From VBCG01 sp044226535 (GTDB taxonomy: Bacteria; Pseudomonadota; Gammaproteobacteria; Burkholderiales; Casimicrobiaceae), in assembly GCA_044226535.1 (NCBI GenBank), contig JBGAGT010000017.1, positions 30,026 through 94,025 of the forward strand: a stretch of 64,000 nt of DNA, written 5' to 3'. The translations under genes and the position numbers were made by a program. Below, one piece after another: positions 14,173 through 22,184 of the stretch (positions are counted from its first letter, which is position 1; every line of letters starts with the position of its first letter). A model generated the notes under the pieces. The model ran no database searches, was not told where the DNA came from, and saw nothing but the letters and a program-made list of their open reading frames with translations.

Positions 14173-17043
14173 ATGCCCAAGCTCGTACTGGTCGACGGCT
14201 CGTCCTACCTCTACCGGGCGTTCCACGCCCTGCCCGACCTGCGCAGCGCGCGCGGCGAGCCCACCGGCGCGCTGCGCGGCGTGCTGTCGATGCTGCGCAA
14301 GCTGGTCGAGGACGAGAAACCCGACCACTTCGGCGTGGTGTTCGACGCGCCCGGCAAGACCTTCCGCGACGACTGGTATCCGGCGTACAAGGCCAACCGC
14401 TCGCCCATGCCCGAGGACCTCGCGCGGCAGATCGAGCCGCTGCACCTCATGGTGCGTGCGCAGGGCTGGCCGCTGGTCATGGTCGAGGGCGTCGAGGCCG
14501 ACGACGTCATCGCCACCTTCGCGCGCGAGGCGAGCGAGGCCGGCGCCGACACGCTGATCTCCACCGGCGACAAGGACCTGGCGCAGCTCGTCACGGCACG
14601 CGTGGTGTGCATGAACACCATGAGCAACGAGCGCCTCGACGAGGCGGGCGTGCTCGCCAAGTTCGGCGTGCGCGCCGACCAGCTGCTCGACTACCTCACG
14701 CTGATCGGCGACAGCGTGGACAACGTCCCGGGTGTCGACAAGGTCGGCCCCAAGACCGCCGTCAAGTGGCTGGCGCAGTACGGCTCGCTCGCCGCCATCG
14801 TCGCGCACGCTGCCGACATCGGCGGCGTGGTCGGCGAGAACCTGCGCGCCAAGCTCGACTGGCTGCCGCAGGGGCGGCGCCTGCTCACCGTCAAGGCGGA
14901 CTGCGAGCTGCCCATGCGCTTCGACGCGCTGACCATCACGCCCGTCGACGACGAGGCCTTGCGGCCGCTCTACGAGCGCTACGGGTTCCGCAGCTGGCTG
15001 CGCGACGCCCCGTCCACAGGTCATCCCCGCGCAACAAGCCCCCGAATGTCTCAATCGGGGGGCGGGGACCCAGCGCTCGACGCGCGCATTGCCACCAACG
15101 GGCACACCGCAGGCGCCGGCCCCTCCGGTGACGCCGTCGACGCCGCGGGCGCCATCGCGCGCCGTGCCGCGCAGGACACCGCGGGCCGCCGCTTCGACAT
15201 CGCCGAAGCGCCCCCCGATGCGCCGGGCAAGCCCGAGGGTATCGCCTACGAGACGGTGGTCGACGAAGCCGCCTTCGAGCGCTGGCGGGCGCGCATCGCC
15301 GCCGCCGACCTCGTGTGCTTCGACACCGAGACCACCAGCCTCGACCCGATGGAGGCGCGCATCGTGGGGCTGTCGTTCGCCGTCGCGCCGGGCGAGGCCT
15401 GCTACATCCCGCTCGCCCATCATTACGCCGGCGTGCCGCCGCAGCTCGACCGCGAACGCGCGCTCGCGGCGCTCAAGCCCTGGTTCGAGGACGCCACGCG
15501 CGCCAAGCTCGGGCAGAACGTCAAGTACGACCAGCACGTGCTCGCCAACCACGGCATCGCGCTCGCCGGCGTGGCGCACGACACCCTGCTCGCGTCCTAC
15601 GTGCTCGAGTCGCACAAGCCGCACGACATGGACAGCCTCGCGTGGCGGCACTTGAACTGGAAGACCATCGCCTATGCCGACGTCGCGGGCAAGGGCGCGA
15701 GCCAGATCCCCTTCGAGCAGGTCGCGCTCGACCAGGCGACCGCCTACTCGGGCGAGGACGCCGACGTCACGCTGCGGCTGCATGCGCATTTCGCCCCCGC
15801 CATCGCCAACGACGCCAAGCTCGCGCGCATCTATGGCGATATCGAGATACCGGTACGCGAGGTGCTGTTCGGCATGGAACGCCATGGCGTGCTGATCGAC
15901 GCCGCCAAGCTCACTGCGCAGGGCAAGGAGCTCGGCGAGCGCGCGATGGAGGTGGAGCGCAAGGCCTACGAGAGCGCAGGCCAGCCCTTCAACCTGTCGT
16001 CGCCCAAGCAGTTGGGCGAAATCCTCTTCACGCGCATGCAGCTGCCGGTCAAGAAGAAGACCTCGACCGGCCAGGCTTCCACCGACGAGGAGGTGCTGCA
16101 GGAGCTCGCCGCCGACTACCCGCTGCCGCGCCTCATCCTCGAGCACCGCGGCATCACCAAGCTCAAGTCGACCTACACCGACAAGCTCGTCGCGACCATC
16201 AACCCCCGTACCGGGCGCGTGCACACGACCTTCGGCCAGGCCACCGCCGTGACGGGCCGCCTCGCCTCCAACGATCCCAACCTGCAGAACATCCCCGTGC
16301 GCACCGCCGACGGGCGGCGCATCCGCGAGGCATTCATCGCGCCCGAAGGCCACCACATCGTCTCGGCCGACTACTCGCAGATCGAGCTGCGCATCATGGC
16401 GCACCTGTCGCGCGACCCGGCGCTGGTGGCGGCGTTCCACGCGGGGCAGGACATCCATCGCGCGACCGCCGCGGAGATCTTCGGCGTCAAGCCGGAAGAG
16501 GTCGCCGCCGAGCAGCGCCGCTACATCAAGGCGGTGAACTTCGGGCTGATCTACGGCATGGGCGCCTTCGGGCTCGCGCAGCAGCTCGGCATCGAGCGCG
16601 CCGCCGCGCAGCAGTTCATCGACAAGTACTTCCAGCGCTACCCGGGCGTGTCCGAGTACATGCTGCGCACCCGCGAGGAAGCGCGCAACCAGGGCTATGT
16701 CGAGACGGTGTTCGGCCGCAGGCTGTGGCTACCCGACATCAAGGCGGCGAGTGGCCCGCGGCGCGCGGGCGCCGAGCGCGCGGCGATCAACGCGCCCATG
16801 CAGGGCACGGCCGCCGACTTGATCAAGTTGGCGATGATCGAGGTCGACCGCTGGATCCGCGAGGCGAAGCTCCGCTCGCGCATCGTCCTGCAGGTCCACG
16901 ACGAGCTGGTGCTCGAGGTGCCCGACGACGAGCTCGCGATGGTGCGCGGCGAGCTCGCGCGACGCATGGCCTCGGTCGCGCAGCTCGACGTGCCGCTGGT
17001 GGCGGACGTCGGCGTCGGGCCCAACTGGGAGCAGGCGCACTGA
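14173..17043 (+). CDS. polA: DNA polymerase I
   Basis: About 956 residues. Three domains: 5'-3' exonuclease (about 1-280; LVDGSSYLYRAFHAL, GVEADDVIATFA, TGDKDLAQLV, LIGDSVDNVPGV), DEDDy 3'-5' proofreading exonuclease (from about 360; CFDTETTSLDP, so proofreading looks intact), and family A polymerase with motif A DYSQIELRIMAHLS, O-helix RRYIKAVNFGLIYGMGAFG and motif C VHDELVLEVP. Start chosen at the ATG of MPKLVLVDGSS. Odd feature: the linker between the first two domains contains the translation of a 52-bp palindromic repeat (about residues 283-300), followed by a long Ala/Gly-rich stretch; the frame stays open. Confidence 0.96.
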   Translation: MPKLVLVDGSSYLYRAFHALPDLRSARGEPTGALRGVLSMLRKLVEDEKPDHFGVVFDAPGKTFRDDWYPAYKANRSPMPEDLARQIEPLHLMVRAQGWPLVMVEGVEADDVIATFAREASEAGADTLISTGDKDLAQLVTARVVCMNTMSNERLDEAGVLAKFGVRADQLLDYLTLIGDSVDNVPGVDKVGPKTAVKWLAQYGSLAAIVAHAADIGGVVGENLRAKLDWLPQGRRLLTVKADCELPMRFDALTITPVDDEALRPLYERYGFRSWLRDAPSTGHPRATSPRMSQSGGGDPALDARIATNGHTAGAGPSGDAVDAAGAIARRAAQDTAGRRFDIAEAPPDAPGKPEGIAYETVVDEAAFERWRARIAAADLVCFDTETTSLDPMEARIVGLSFAVAPGEACYIPLAHHYAGVPPQLDRERALAALKPWFEDATRAKLGQNVKYDQHVLANHGIALAGVAHDTLLASYVLESHKPHDMDSLAWRHLNWKTIAYADVAGKGASQIPFEQVALDQATAYSGEDADVTLRLHAHFAPAIANDAKLARIYGDIEIPVREVLFGMERHGVLIDAAKLTAQGKELGERAMEVERKAYESAGQPFNLSSPKQLGEILFTRMQLPVKKKTSTGQASTDEEVLQELAADYPLPRLILEHRGITKLKSTYTDKLVATINPRTGRVHTTFGQATAVTGRLASNDPNLQNIPVRTADGRRIREAFIAPEGHHIVSADYSQIELRIMAHLSRDPALVAAFHAGQDIHRATAAEIFGVKPEEVAAEQRRYIKAVNFGLIYGMGAFGLAQQLGIERAAAQQFIDKYFQRYPGVSEYMLRTREEARNQGYVETVFGRRLWLPDIKAASGPRRAGAERAAINAPMQGTAADLIKLAMIEVDRWIREAKLRSRIVLQVHDELVLEVPDDELAMVRGELARRMASVAQLDVPLVADVGVGPNWEQAH
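15020..15071 (+). repeat. 52-bp long-form palindromic element inside polA
   Basis: Outer arms GTCATCCCCGC and GCGGGGACCC enclose an inner pair CCCCCGA / TCGGGGG. Same length and layout as the elements at 59075-59126 and 59568-59619. Here it is read as GHPRATSPRMSQSGGGDP in the linker between the two exonuclease domains of DNA polymerase I. Confidence 0.8.
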
Positions 17044-17053
17044 CGATCACCCT

Positions 17054-17080
17054 GTCATCCCCGCGCAAGCGGGGACCCAG
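17054..17080. repeat. Short palindromic repeat downstream of polA
   Basis: Copy of the dispersed palindrome (GTCATCCCCGC, GCAA, GCGGGGACCCAG) 10 bp after the polA stop. Could serve as a hairpin at the transcript end. Confidence 0.8.
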
Positions 17081-17100
17081 CCTTTGGTGATGGTATGCGC

Positions 17101-17160
17101 GACCCGCGCAAACATGCGTCTTGCGTTACGGTATTGCGTCGACCCGCGCAAACATGCGTC
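17101..17160. repeat. Direct 20-bp repeat, 40-bp period
   Basis: The 20-mer GACCCGCGCAAACATGCGTC occurs at 17101-17120 and identically at 17141-17160. The second copy runs into the left arm of the palindrome that holds the IS110 element. It occupies the non-coding stretch after polA, which otherwise shows no gene. Confidence 0.8.
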
Positions 17161-17223
17161 GTCGCCTCCATCGGCAAGGCGTGCGGCGGCCACCGGGGCT
17201 CGGTCCTCGCGATGACCCCGGCT

Positions 17224-17439
17224 TGTATGTTCGGCCCAGACCAGCGCGGTAAAGTCCGGACACCGTCAAGGTGACCGGACCGGACCGTGCAGCCTGGGAC
17301 CCCGGTGGGGCGGCGAGCCTGCTCGCCAGCCCGTCCCCGAGTCAATTTGCGCACGGACCCCGCGCTGGTCTTCCTGATGCCCGAACGGTTAGTCGAGCGG
17401 TTTGCCAGCTCGCATTCACAAGCAAGGGATACGAAGACC
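17224..17439 (+). ncRNA. Candidate IS110 bridge RNA region
   Basis: Non-coding stretch between the left direct repeat and the transposase start. It contains a perfect 12-bp inverted repeat, AGACCAGCGCGG (17238-17249) and CCGCGCTGGTCT (17360-17371), enclosing about 110 nt with internal hairpins such as GGCGAGCCTGCTCGCC. IS110-group elements are known to encode a structured bridge RNA in this position whose loops pair with target and donor DNA. Structure and position fit; the guide loops were not assigned. Confidence 0.45.
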
Positions 17440-18354
17440 ATGTCTGGATCATCCGTGATGGTGGGAATCGACGTTTCGAGCGCGCACGTCGATGTGGCAG
17501 CGATCGGTGCCGAGCTTCCGGCGGCACTGGCCCGGGTCAACAACGATGCCGACGGCCACAGCGCGTTGGCCGATGGCTTGGCGCGCCTGGAGCCCGGGTT
17601 GGTGCTGATGGAGGCCACGGGCGGCTACGAGGCCGAGCTGGCGTGTGCCTTGCAGGCGGCGGGACTTCGCGTGGCGGTGGTCAACCCACGCTCGGCGCGC
17701 GACTTTGCGCGAGCGATGCAGCGGCTGGCCAAGACCGATCGCATCGATGCCGTTACTCTGGCCGAATTCGCGGGCGTCCTGGCCCGGCGTCCCGACGCCG
17801 AGCGCTTCATCCGCCCATTGAGCGTCCCCGAGCAGCAGGACCTGGCGGCCCTGGTCATGCGCCGCCGCCAGCTGGTTACCATGCAGCTGTCCGAACGGCA
17901 GCGTCTGCGCCTGGCCCGGCCGGTGACGCGTCCCAGCATCGAAGCCTTGCTCGCCGCGATCGCCCGGCAACTCGATGACGTCGATGCCGAAATGGCGCGG
18001 CACGTCAAAGAGCACCACGTCCAGATGGCCAAGCTGCTGCAAAGCGTGACCGGCGTCGGCCGTGTCTGCGCTGCCACGCTCATCGGCGAACTGCCGGAAC
18101 TGGGGCACCTCAATCGCCGACAGATCTGCGCGCTGGTGGGTGTGGCACCTCACGCCAACGATTCGGGGACCCGACACGGGCGACGACGCATCTCTGGCGG
18201 CCGCTTCGAGGTACGACGTGCCCTATACATGGTCTACGAACGGTTGCTCGCGGCCGGCAAGCTCAAGAAAGTCGCCCTGATCGCCTGCGTGCGCAAGCTG
18301 ATCACCCATCTGAACGCAATGGCTCGCGATCATCTGCGGCGCATCGGCGCTTGA
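17440..18354 (+). CDS. IS110-family transposase (bridge-RNA-type recombinase)
   Basis: About 304 residues, the usual size. N-terminal RuvC-like DEDD domain with Asp11 (VGIDVSSAHVD), Glu58 (LVLMEATGGYE), Asp100 and Asp103 (AKTDRIDAVTLAEF); C-terminal Tnp domain with the helix-hairpin-like SVTGVGRVCAATLIGELPEL and the nucleophile region HANDSGTRHGRRRISGGR, where Ser242 sits where the catalytic serine of IS621 does. All catalytic residues are present, so the element may be active. The ATG before SGSSVMVGIDVSS was chosen; longer in-frame forms would run through the structured non-coding region. Confidence 0.9.
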   Translation: MSGSSVMVGIDVSSAHVDVAAIGAELPAALARVNNDADGHSALADGLARLEPGLVLMEATGGYEAELACALQAAGLRVAVVNPRSARDFARAMQRLAKTDRIDAVTLAEFAGVLARRPDAERFIRPLSVPEQQDLAALVMRRRQLVTMQLSERQRLRLARPVTRPSIEALLAAIARQLDDVDAEMARHVKEHHVQMAKLLQSVTGVGRVCAATLIGELPELGHLNRRQICALVGVAPHANDSGTRHGRRRISGGRFEVRRALYMVYERLLAAGKLKKVALIACVRKLITHLNAMARDHLRRIGA

Positions 18355-18528
18355 CAATCAACACGGTTACTCGGTCCTCGCGATGACCCCGGCTGCGGGC
18401 CGAGCCCCGGCGTCCGCCGCGCCGATGGAGGCGACGACGCAAGCTTTGCGGCTTCCGGCGATACCGTTGCTCGTGGGTTGCTCGGGATGGCGCGGCGTTG
18501 CGCTGGTGCCGCCGTGACACCTTGAAGG

Positions 18529-18555
18529 CTGGGTCCCCGCTTTCGCGGGGATGAC
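18529..18555. repeat. Short palindromic repeat upstream of radC
   Basis: Copy with TTTC loop (CTGGGTCCCCGC, TTTC, GCGGGGATGAC). It sits about 80 bp upstream of the radC start, within the 278-bp gap after the IS110 element. Confidence 0.8.
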
Positions 18556-18632
18556 GGCGTCATCCGTTCGGCGGATGGCATGTGCTGCGCGCGCCGGGTT
18601 TTGATGGCGTCTCCTCGTCAGGAGCGCCCACC

Positions 18633-19361
18633 ATGCAGGCATTCGATGTCGTTCCGCTGCCCGACCCCCGCAGACACCCGCCACGTCGCCGCGCGACGAA
18701 TGTGCCGTCGCCCGAACGTCCGCGCGAGCGGCTGCTCGAGCGCGGCGCCGCCTCGCTGACCGACGTCGAGCTCGTCGCGGTGATGCTGCGCACGGGCGTG
18801 CGCGGGCGATCGGCGATCGAGGTCGCGCGTGCGCTGGTCGAGGCCTCGGGCGGGCTCTCGGGCATCACCTCGGCCGACGCCGCGACCCTGGCGGCGTTCG
18901 ACGGCGTGGGGCCCGCGCGCGGCGCGCAGCTTCGCGCCGCGGTGGAGATCGTGCGCCGCGCGCTGCGCGAGACCGTGTCGCGCGGCGACGTGCTGACCTC
19001 GCCCGAGGCGGTCCGCGACTACCTGCGGCTCGCGCTGGCGCAGCGTCCCGTGGAGGTGTTCGTGGCGCTGTTCCTCGACGCGCAGCATCGCGTGATCGCG
19101 GCCGAGGAGATGTTCGCCGGCACGCTCACCCAGACCAGCGTGTTCCCGCGCGAGGTCGTGAAGGCCGCGCTCGCCCACAACGCCGCGGCGGCCATCTTCG
19201 CCCATAACCATCCCTCCGGCGTGGCCGAGCCCTCGCGCGCCGACGAGCTCCTCACCCAGTCGCTCAAGTCGGCGCTGTCGCTGGTCGACGTGCGCACCCT
19301 CGACCACTTCGTCGTCGCGGGGCCGAACGTGCTGAGCTTCGCCGAGAGGGGGCTTCTTTGA
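18633..19361 (+). CDS. radC: RadC / UPF0758 JAB-domain protein
   Basis: About 242 residues. N-terminal UPF0758 helix-hairpin-helix part (RERLLERGAASLTDVELVAVMLRTG and FDGVGPARGAQL) and C-terminal MPN/JAB domain with FAHNHPSGVAEPSRAD, the HxHx7Sx2D JAMM metal site, plus upstream Glu in VEVFVALFLDAQHRV. Once linked to DNA repair, the role of RadC is unresolved. The ATG is preceded by a good AGGAG ribosome-binding site 9 bp upstream. It is monocistronic here, away from rpmBG, its neighbour in many bacteria. Confidence 0.92.
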   Translation: MQAFDVVPLPDPRRHPPRRRATNVPSPERPRERLLERGAASLTDVELVAVMLRTGVRGRSAIEVARALVEASGGLSGITSADAATLAAFDGVGPARGAQLRAAVEIVRRALRETVSRGDVLTSPEAVRDYLRLALAQRPVEVFVALFLDAQHRVIAAEEMFAGTLTQTSVFPREVVKAALAHNAAAAIFAHNHPSGVAEPSRADELLTQSLKSALSLVDVRTLDHFVVAGPNVLSFAERGLL

Positions 19362-19414
19362 GGCATCGGCCCCTTGCAGGGGGGCGACGTCGCGCTGCCC
19401 GTCGCCCGGGAGAC

Positions 19415-19450
19415 TTGACATCAAAGCATCAAATCAACGATGCTTTGATG
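19415..19450 (+). promoter_or_regulatory. Promoter/operator of the first VapBC-like operon
   Basis: A perfect -35 TTGACA (19415-19420) overlaps a perfect 12-bp inverted repeat CATCAAAGCATC (19419-19430) and GATGCTTTGATG (19439-19450), spacer 8 bp. The antitoxin ATG begins two bases after the repeat, so the operator covers the promoter and the transcript probably starts at or just before the ATG. Ribbon-helix-helix antitoxins typically autorepress at such palindromes. Confidence 0.65.
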
Positions 19451-19451
19451 C

Positions 19452-19700
19452 ATGCGAACCACCCTGACCCTCGATGATGACGTCGTGGCGATGATCGACC
19501 GCACCCGCAAGGCGCGCGACCAGAGCTTTCGCGAGGTGGTGAACGAGGCGCTGCGCGAGGGGCTTCAACGCCTCGGCGAACCAAAGCCCCACAGGAAGCC
19601 GTTTCGGACCGAGTCGGTGGACCTGGGGGAGATCTATCTTCCCAACATCGACAACATCGCGGAGGTCCTCGATTTGGTCGAGGGCGAATGGCGGCGATGA
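19452..19700 (+). CDS. VapB-type antitoxin (ribbon-helix-helix)
   Basis: About 82 residues. N-terminal RHH DNA-binding motif MRTTLTLDDDVVAMIDRTRK with the second helix SFREVVNEALREGLQRL; C-terminal toxin-binding tail ending EVLDLVEGEWRR. It should neutralise the PIN toxin encoded next and repress the operon through the palindrome just upstream. The gene overlaps the toxin start by four bases (ATGA). There is essentially no 5' leader and no ribosome-binding site. Confidence 0.85.
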   Translation: MRTTLTLDDDVVAMIDRTRKARDQSFREVVNEALREGLQRLGEPKPHRKPFRTESVDLGEIYLPNIDNIAEVLDLVEGEWRR

Positions 19701-20128
19701 TCCTGGTCGATGCCAATCTGCTGGTTTACGCCTGCGTGCGCGGGTTCCCGCAACACGAGCGGGCGCGCGCCTGGCTCGACGGCGCGCTCAATGGATCCAC
19801 GCGCGTCGGTCTCCCGTGGGTGAGCCTGCTCGGGTTCCTGCGGGTGGCGACCAACCCGCGAATTTTCCAGCGGCCACAAAGCATGGTGACCGCGTGGCGG
19901 CAAGTGGAGGCATGGTTGGGCTGCCGGACGGCGTGGATACCCGAACCGGGCGAGCGGCATCGGCAGCTCCTTGCGCCGCTCCTGGTCGGCGGCAATGTGG
20001 CGTCCACCCTCGTACCGGATGCCGCGCTTGCGGCGCTCGCCATCGAGCACGGGTTGGTGCTGTGCTCCAACGATGGCGACTTTGCGCGCTTTCCCGGCCT
20101 GCGCTGGCACAACCCCCTGGCGGCTTGA
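19697..20128 (+). CDS. VapC-type PIN-domain ribonuclease toxin
   Basis: About 143 residues. PIN-domain acidic residues: Asp in MILVDANLLVYA, the LVPDAALAALAIEHG helix and SNDGDFARFPGLRW. PIN toxins of this group cut specific RNAs and are held inactive by the RHH partner. The internal ATG overlapping the antitoxin stop (ATGA) was chosen over one three codons upstream because it puts the first strand at the usual start and gives classic coupling. The ASTLVPDAALAALA/NPRIFQRP features place it in the TA_VapC family common in Proteobacteria. Confidence 0.87.
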   Translation: MILVDANLLVYACVRGFPQHERARAWLDGALNGSTRVGLPWVSLLGFLRVATNPRIFQRPQSMVTAWRQVEAWLGCRTAWIPEPGERHRQLLAPLLVGGNVASTLVPDAALAALAIEHGLVLCSNDGDFARFPGLRWHNPLAA

Positions 20129-20140
20129 CTGCAGCGCCCG

Positions 20141-20184
20141 CCTTGACCGAGGTCAAGGCCACGCGACGTCCGCGTGACTAGCAT
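20141..20184 (+). promoter_or_regulatory. FNR/Anr-type box and -10 upstream of the radical SAM gene
   Basis: Perfect palindrome CCTTGACC-GA-GGTCAAGG (20141-20158), matching the TTGA(C/T)-N4-(G/A)TCAA pattern of FNR/Anr/Dnr regulators. A -10-like TAGCAT lies at 20179-20184; a start about 7 nt later (near 20191) would place the box centre at -41.5, the class II activator position. No regulator gene is in the window. Confidence 0.6.
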
Positions 20185-20231
20185 CGTCGTGGCGCAACTT
20201 CAGCGCGCGCCGAACGTCCCTTGGGGGTCAC

Positions 20232-22091
20232 ATGCGACTGCTGCTCGTCAATCCGAAGTATCCCGAGAGCTTCTGGAGCTTCAAGTGGGCGGTGGAGGGC
20301 ATCCTGCCCGGCAAGCGTGCCATCAACCCGCCGCTCGGGCTCGCCACGCTCGCCGCGCTGTGCCCGCCGGACTGGGAGGTCGAGATCGTCGACGAGAACG
20401 TCGAGTCGGTCCCGCTCGAGCCGGAGGCCGACCTCATCGGTGTGTGCGGCATGGGCGTGCAGTTCGCGCGCCAGTGCGAGCTGCTGCAGTACTACCGCGG
20501 CAAGGGCTATCCCGTGGTGGCGGGGGGAAGCTTCGCCTCGCTGTGCCCCGAGCGCTACGCATCGGTCGCCGACACGGTGGTGGCGGGGGAGGCCGAGTAC
20601 ATCTGGGCGCGCTTCTGCGCCGACTTCGCGTCGGGCTGCACGGCCAGCCTCTACCGCGAGGAGGGCGTCGTGGCGCTCGCCGATTCCCCGACGCCGCGCT
20701 TCGACCTCCTCAAGCTCGACCGCTACTCGACGGCCACGATGCAGTTCTCGCGCGGCTGCCCGTTCCTCTGCGACTTCTGCGACATCATCGTGATGTTCGG
20801 CCGCAAGCCGCGCCACAAGAGCGTCGAGCAGGTCGAGCGCGAGCTCGACGAGCTGCGGCGGCTGGGCGTCGTCAACGTGTTCTTCGTCGACGACAACCTG
20901 ATCGGCAACCGCGCGGTCGCCAAGGCGCTGCTGCGCGGGCTGATCGACTACCAGCGGCGGCACGGCTACCGCTTCCGCTTCGGCACCGAGGCGTCGATCA
21001 ACCTGGCGGAGGACCCCGAGCTGCTCGCGCTGATGCGCGACGCGAACTTCGGCTGGGTGTTCGTCGGCATCGAGTCGCCCGACCCGCTGGCGCTGAAGGA
21101 AGTCCGCAAGACCCAGAACACGCACCAGGACACGATGCAGTCGGTGCGCACCATCTACGCCAGCGGCATCGACGTGCTGGCGGGCTTCATCGTCGGCTTC
21201 GACAACGACACGGTGCAGAGCTTCGACCGCCAGTACCGCTTCATCATGGATTCGGGCATCCAGGCGGCGATGGTCGGCCTGTTGACGGCCCTGCCGCGCA
21301 CGCCCCTGTACGCGCGGCTCGAGCGCGAAGGGCGGCTGCGCAACGACATGCAGCACTCCGACAACACCAAGCTCGCGACCAACGTCATCCCCCGGCGCAT
21401 GAGCTACGACGAGATGATCGCCGGCTACAAGGACCTCTACCGGCGCCTGCTCACCGATCGCGGGATCGCCGGGCGCATCCGCAGCAAGCTAGCGCACATG
21501 GGCCCGCCGGTGTACGACGGCGAGTACGCGCCGTGGCAGCGGGTGCAGGTCGTCTGGCGGCTCTTGCGCCACGGCATCCTGCCCGGTGGACCGCGCCGGC
21601 TGTACCACTTCCTCTCGACCATGCCGTGGCGGCAGCCGCGCAAGGCGCCGCTCGCCATCGTCGACTGGATCGCCGGGCTGGCGATGCGCGACTACGTGCG
21701 CCGCTACTTCGAGCAGCCCGCAGCCCGCGAGGCCGCGCGCCTCGCGGGGCGCCTCGACGCCCTGCGTACGCTGCTCGCCGGCCACCTGCGGCAGGGGACG
21801 ATGGCGCTGCGTGCCGGCACCGCGCGCGTGGAACTCTCGCTGCAGCTCGATTCCGCCTGCGGGCGGCGCGTCTTCAGCCGGCTCGCCCGCCAGCTCGACC
21901 GCCTGCTGGCCTTGCGCGGCGCGACCCTCACGCTGCGCGTCGACCGGCTGCTGGCGCGCGAGGCGGCGCACCTCGAGCGACTGCTCGAACGGCTGGCACG
22001 GCACGGCGACCGCGTCTTCGTCGTCGTCGGCGAGCCGCTGCGCGGGCTGGTGCGCGTCGATTCGTCGCGCTTCAACCTCGTGCTGGGGTAG
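20232..22091 (+). CDS. B12-binding-domain radical SAM protein
   Basis: About 619 residues. N-terminal cobalamin-binding-like domain (MRLLLVNPKYPESFW, VCGMGVQFARQC), then a radical SAM core with the 4Fe-4S motif SRGCPFLCDFCDI (Cys-x3-Cys-x2-Cys, about residues 175-190), the GGE-like FFVDDNLIGN segment and WVFVGIESP. The C-terminal part (DUF4070-like LATNVIPRRMSYDEMIAGYKDLYRRL and an Arg/Leu-rich tail of about 200 residues) is typical of members next to hopanoid or lipid genes, but no such genes are near. Probably an anaerobic methyl or radical transferase; substrate unknown. An FNR-type box lies upstream. Confidence 0.85.
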   Translation: MRLLLVNPKYPESFWSFKWAVEGILPGKRAINPPLGLATLAALCPPDWEVEIVDENVESVPLEPEADLIGVCGMGVQFARQCELLQYYRGKGYPVVAGGSFASLCPERYASVADTVVAGEAEYIWARFCADFASGCTASLYREEGVVALADSPTPRFDLLKLDRYSTATMQFSRGCPFLCDFCDIIVMFGRKPRHKSVEQVERELDELRRLGVVNVFFVDDNLIGNRAVAKALLRGLIDYQRRHGYRFRFGTEASINLAEDPELLALMRDANFGWVFVGIESPDPLALKEVRKTQNTHQDTMQSVRTIYASGIDVLAGFIVGFDNDTVQSFDRQYRFIMDSGIQAAMVGLLTALPRTPLYARLEREGRLRNDMQHSDNTKLATNVIPRRMSYDEMIAGYKDLYRRLLTDRGIAGRIRSKLAHMGPPVYDGEYAPWQRVQVVWRLLRHGILPGGPRRLYHFLSTMPWRQPRKAPLAIVDWIAGLAMRDYVRRYFEQPAAREAARLAGRLDALRTLLAGHLRQGTMALRAGTARVELSLQLDSACGRRVFSRLARQLDRLLALRGATLTLRVDRLLAREAAHLERLLERLARHGDRVFVVVGEPLRGLVRVDSSRFNLVLG

Positions 22092-22184
22092 GCCGGGCCC
22101 CGATGTCGGCGGGGAAGCGCGGCCTGCGTGGCGGAGCGGCTGCGCCGGGCAGGGTGCCGATCGGCGTGGGCGGGGTGCCCACCG

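Larger units (their letters stand above)
17199..18394 (+). mobile_element. IS110-family insertion sequence with flanking 25-bp direct repeats
   Basis: A single DEDD transposase gene with a 200-odd-bp non-coding left flank and a short right flank, as in IS110 elements. Identical 25-bp sequences (beginning CTCGGTCCTCGCGATGACC) lie at 17199-17223 and 18370-18394. IS110 elements lack terminal inverted repeats and normally duplicate only a 2-bp core, so the 25-bp repeats probably reflect insertion next to or between copies of a REP-like target; GGTCC...GATGACC has the same ends as the dispersed palindrome of this genome. Exact element ends cannot be fixed from one copy. Confidence 0.7.
17147..18450. 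repeat. Long inverted repeat split by the IS110 element
   Basis: The segment 17147-17203 (landmarks TGCGTCGTCGCCTCCATCGG and CCGGGGCTCGG) is matched in inverted orientation by 18400-18450 (CCGAGCCCCGG ... CCGATGGAGGCGACGACGCA). Deleting the IS and one flanking direct repeat would rejoin them into a palindrome with arms of about 50-57 bp and a loop of about 20-25 bp. This looks like a pre-existing palindromic element that was the insertion target. Confidence 0.65.

Noticed and set aside
13699..16458. Very long open frame antisense to polA, running into the DUF2782 region
   Set aside because: Lacks recognisable domains, is Arg/His/Val-rich as expected for the reverse frame of GC-rich coding DNA, and is fully explained by polA and the DUF2782 gene.
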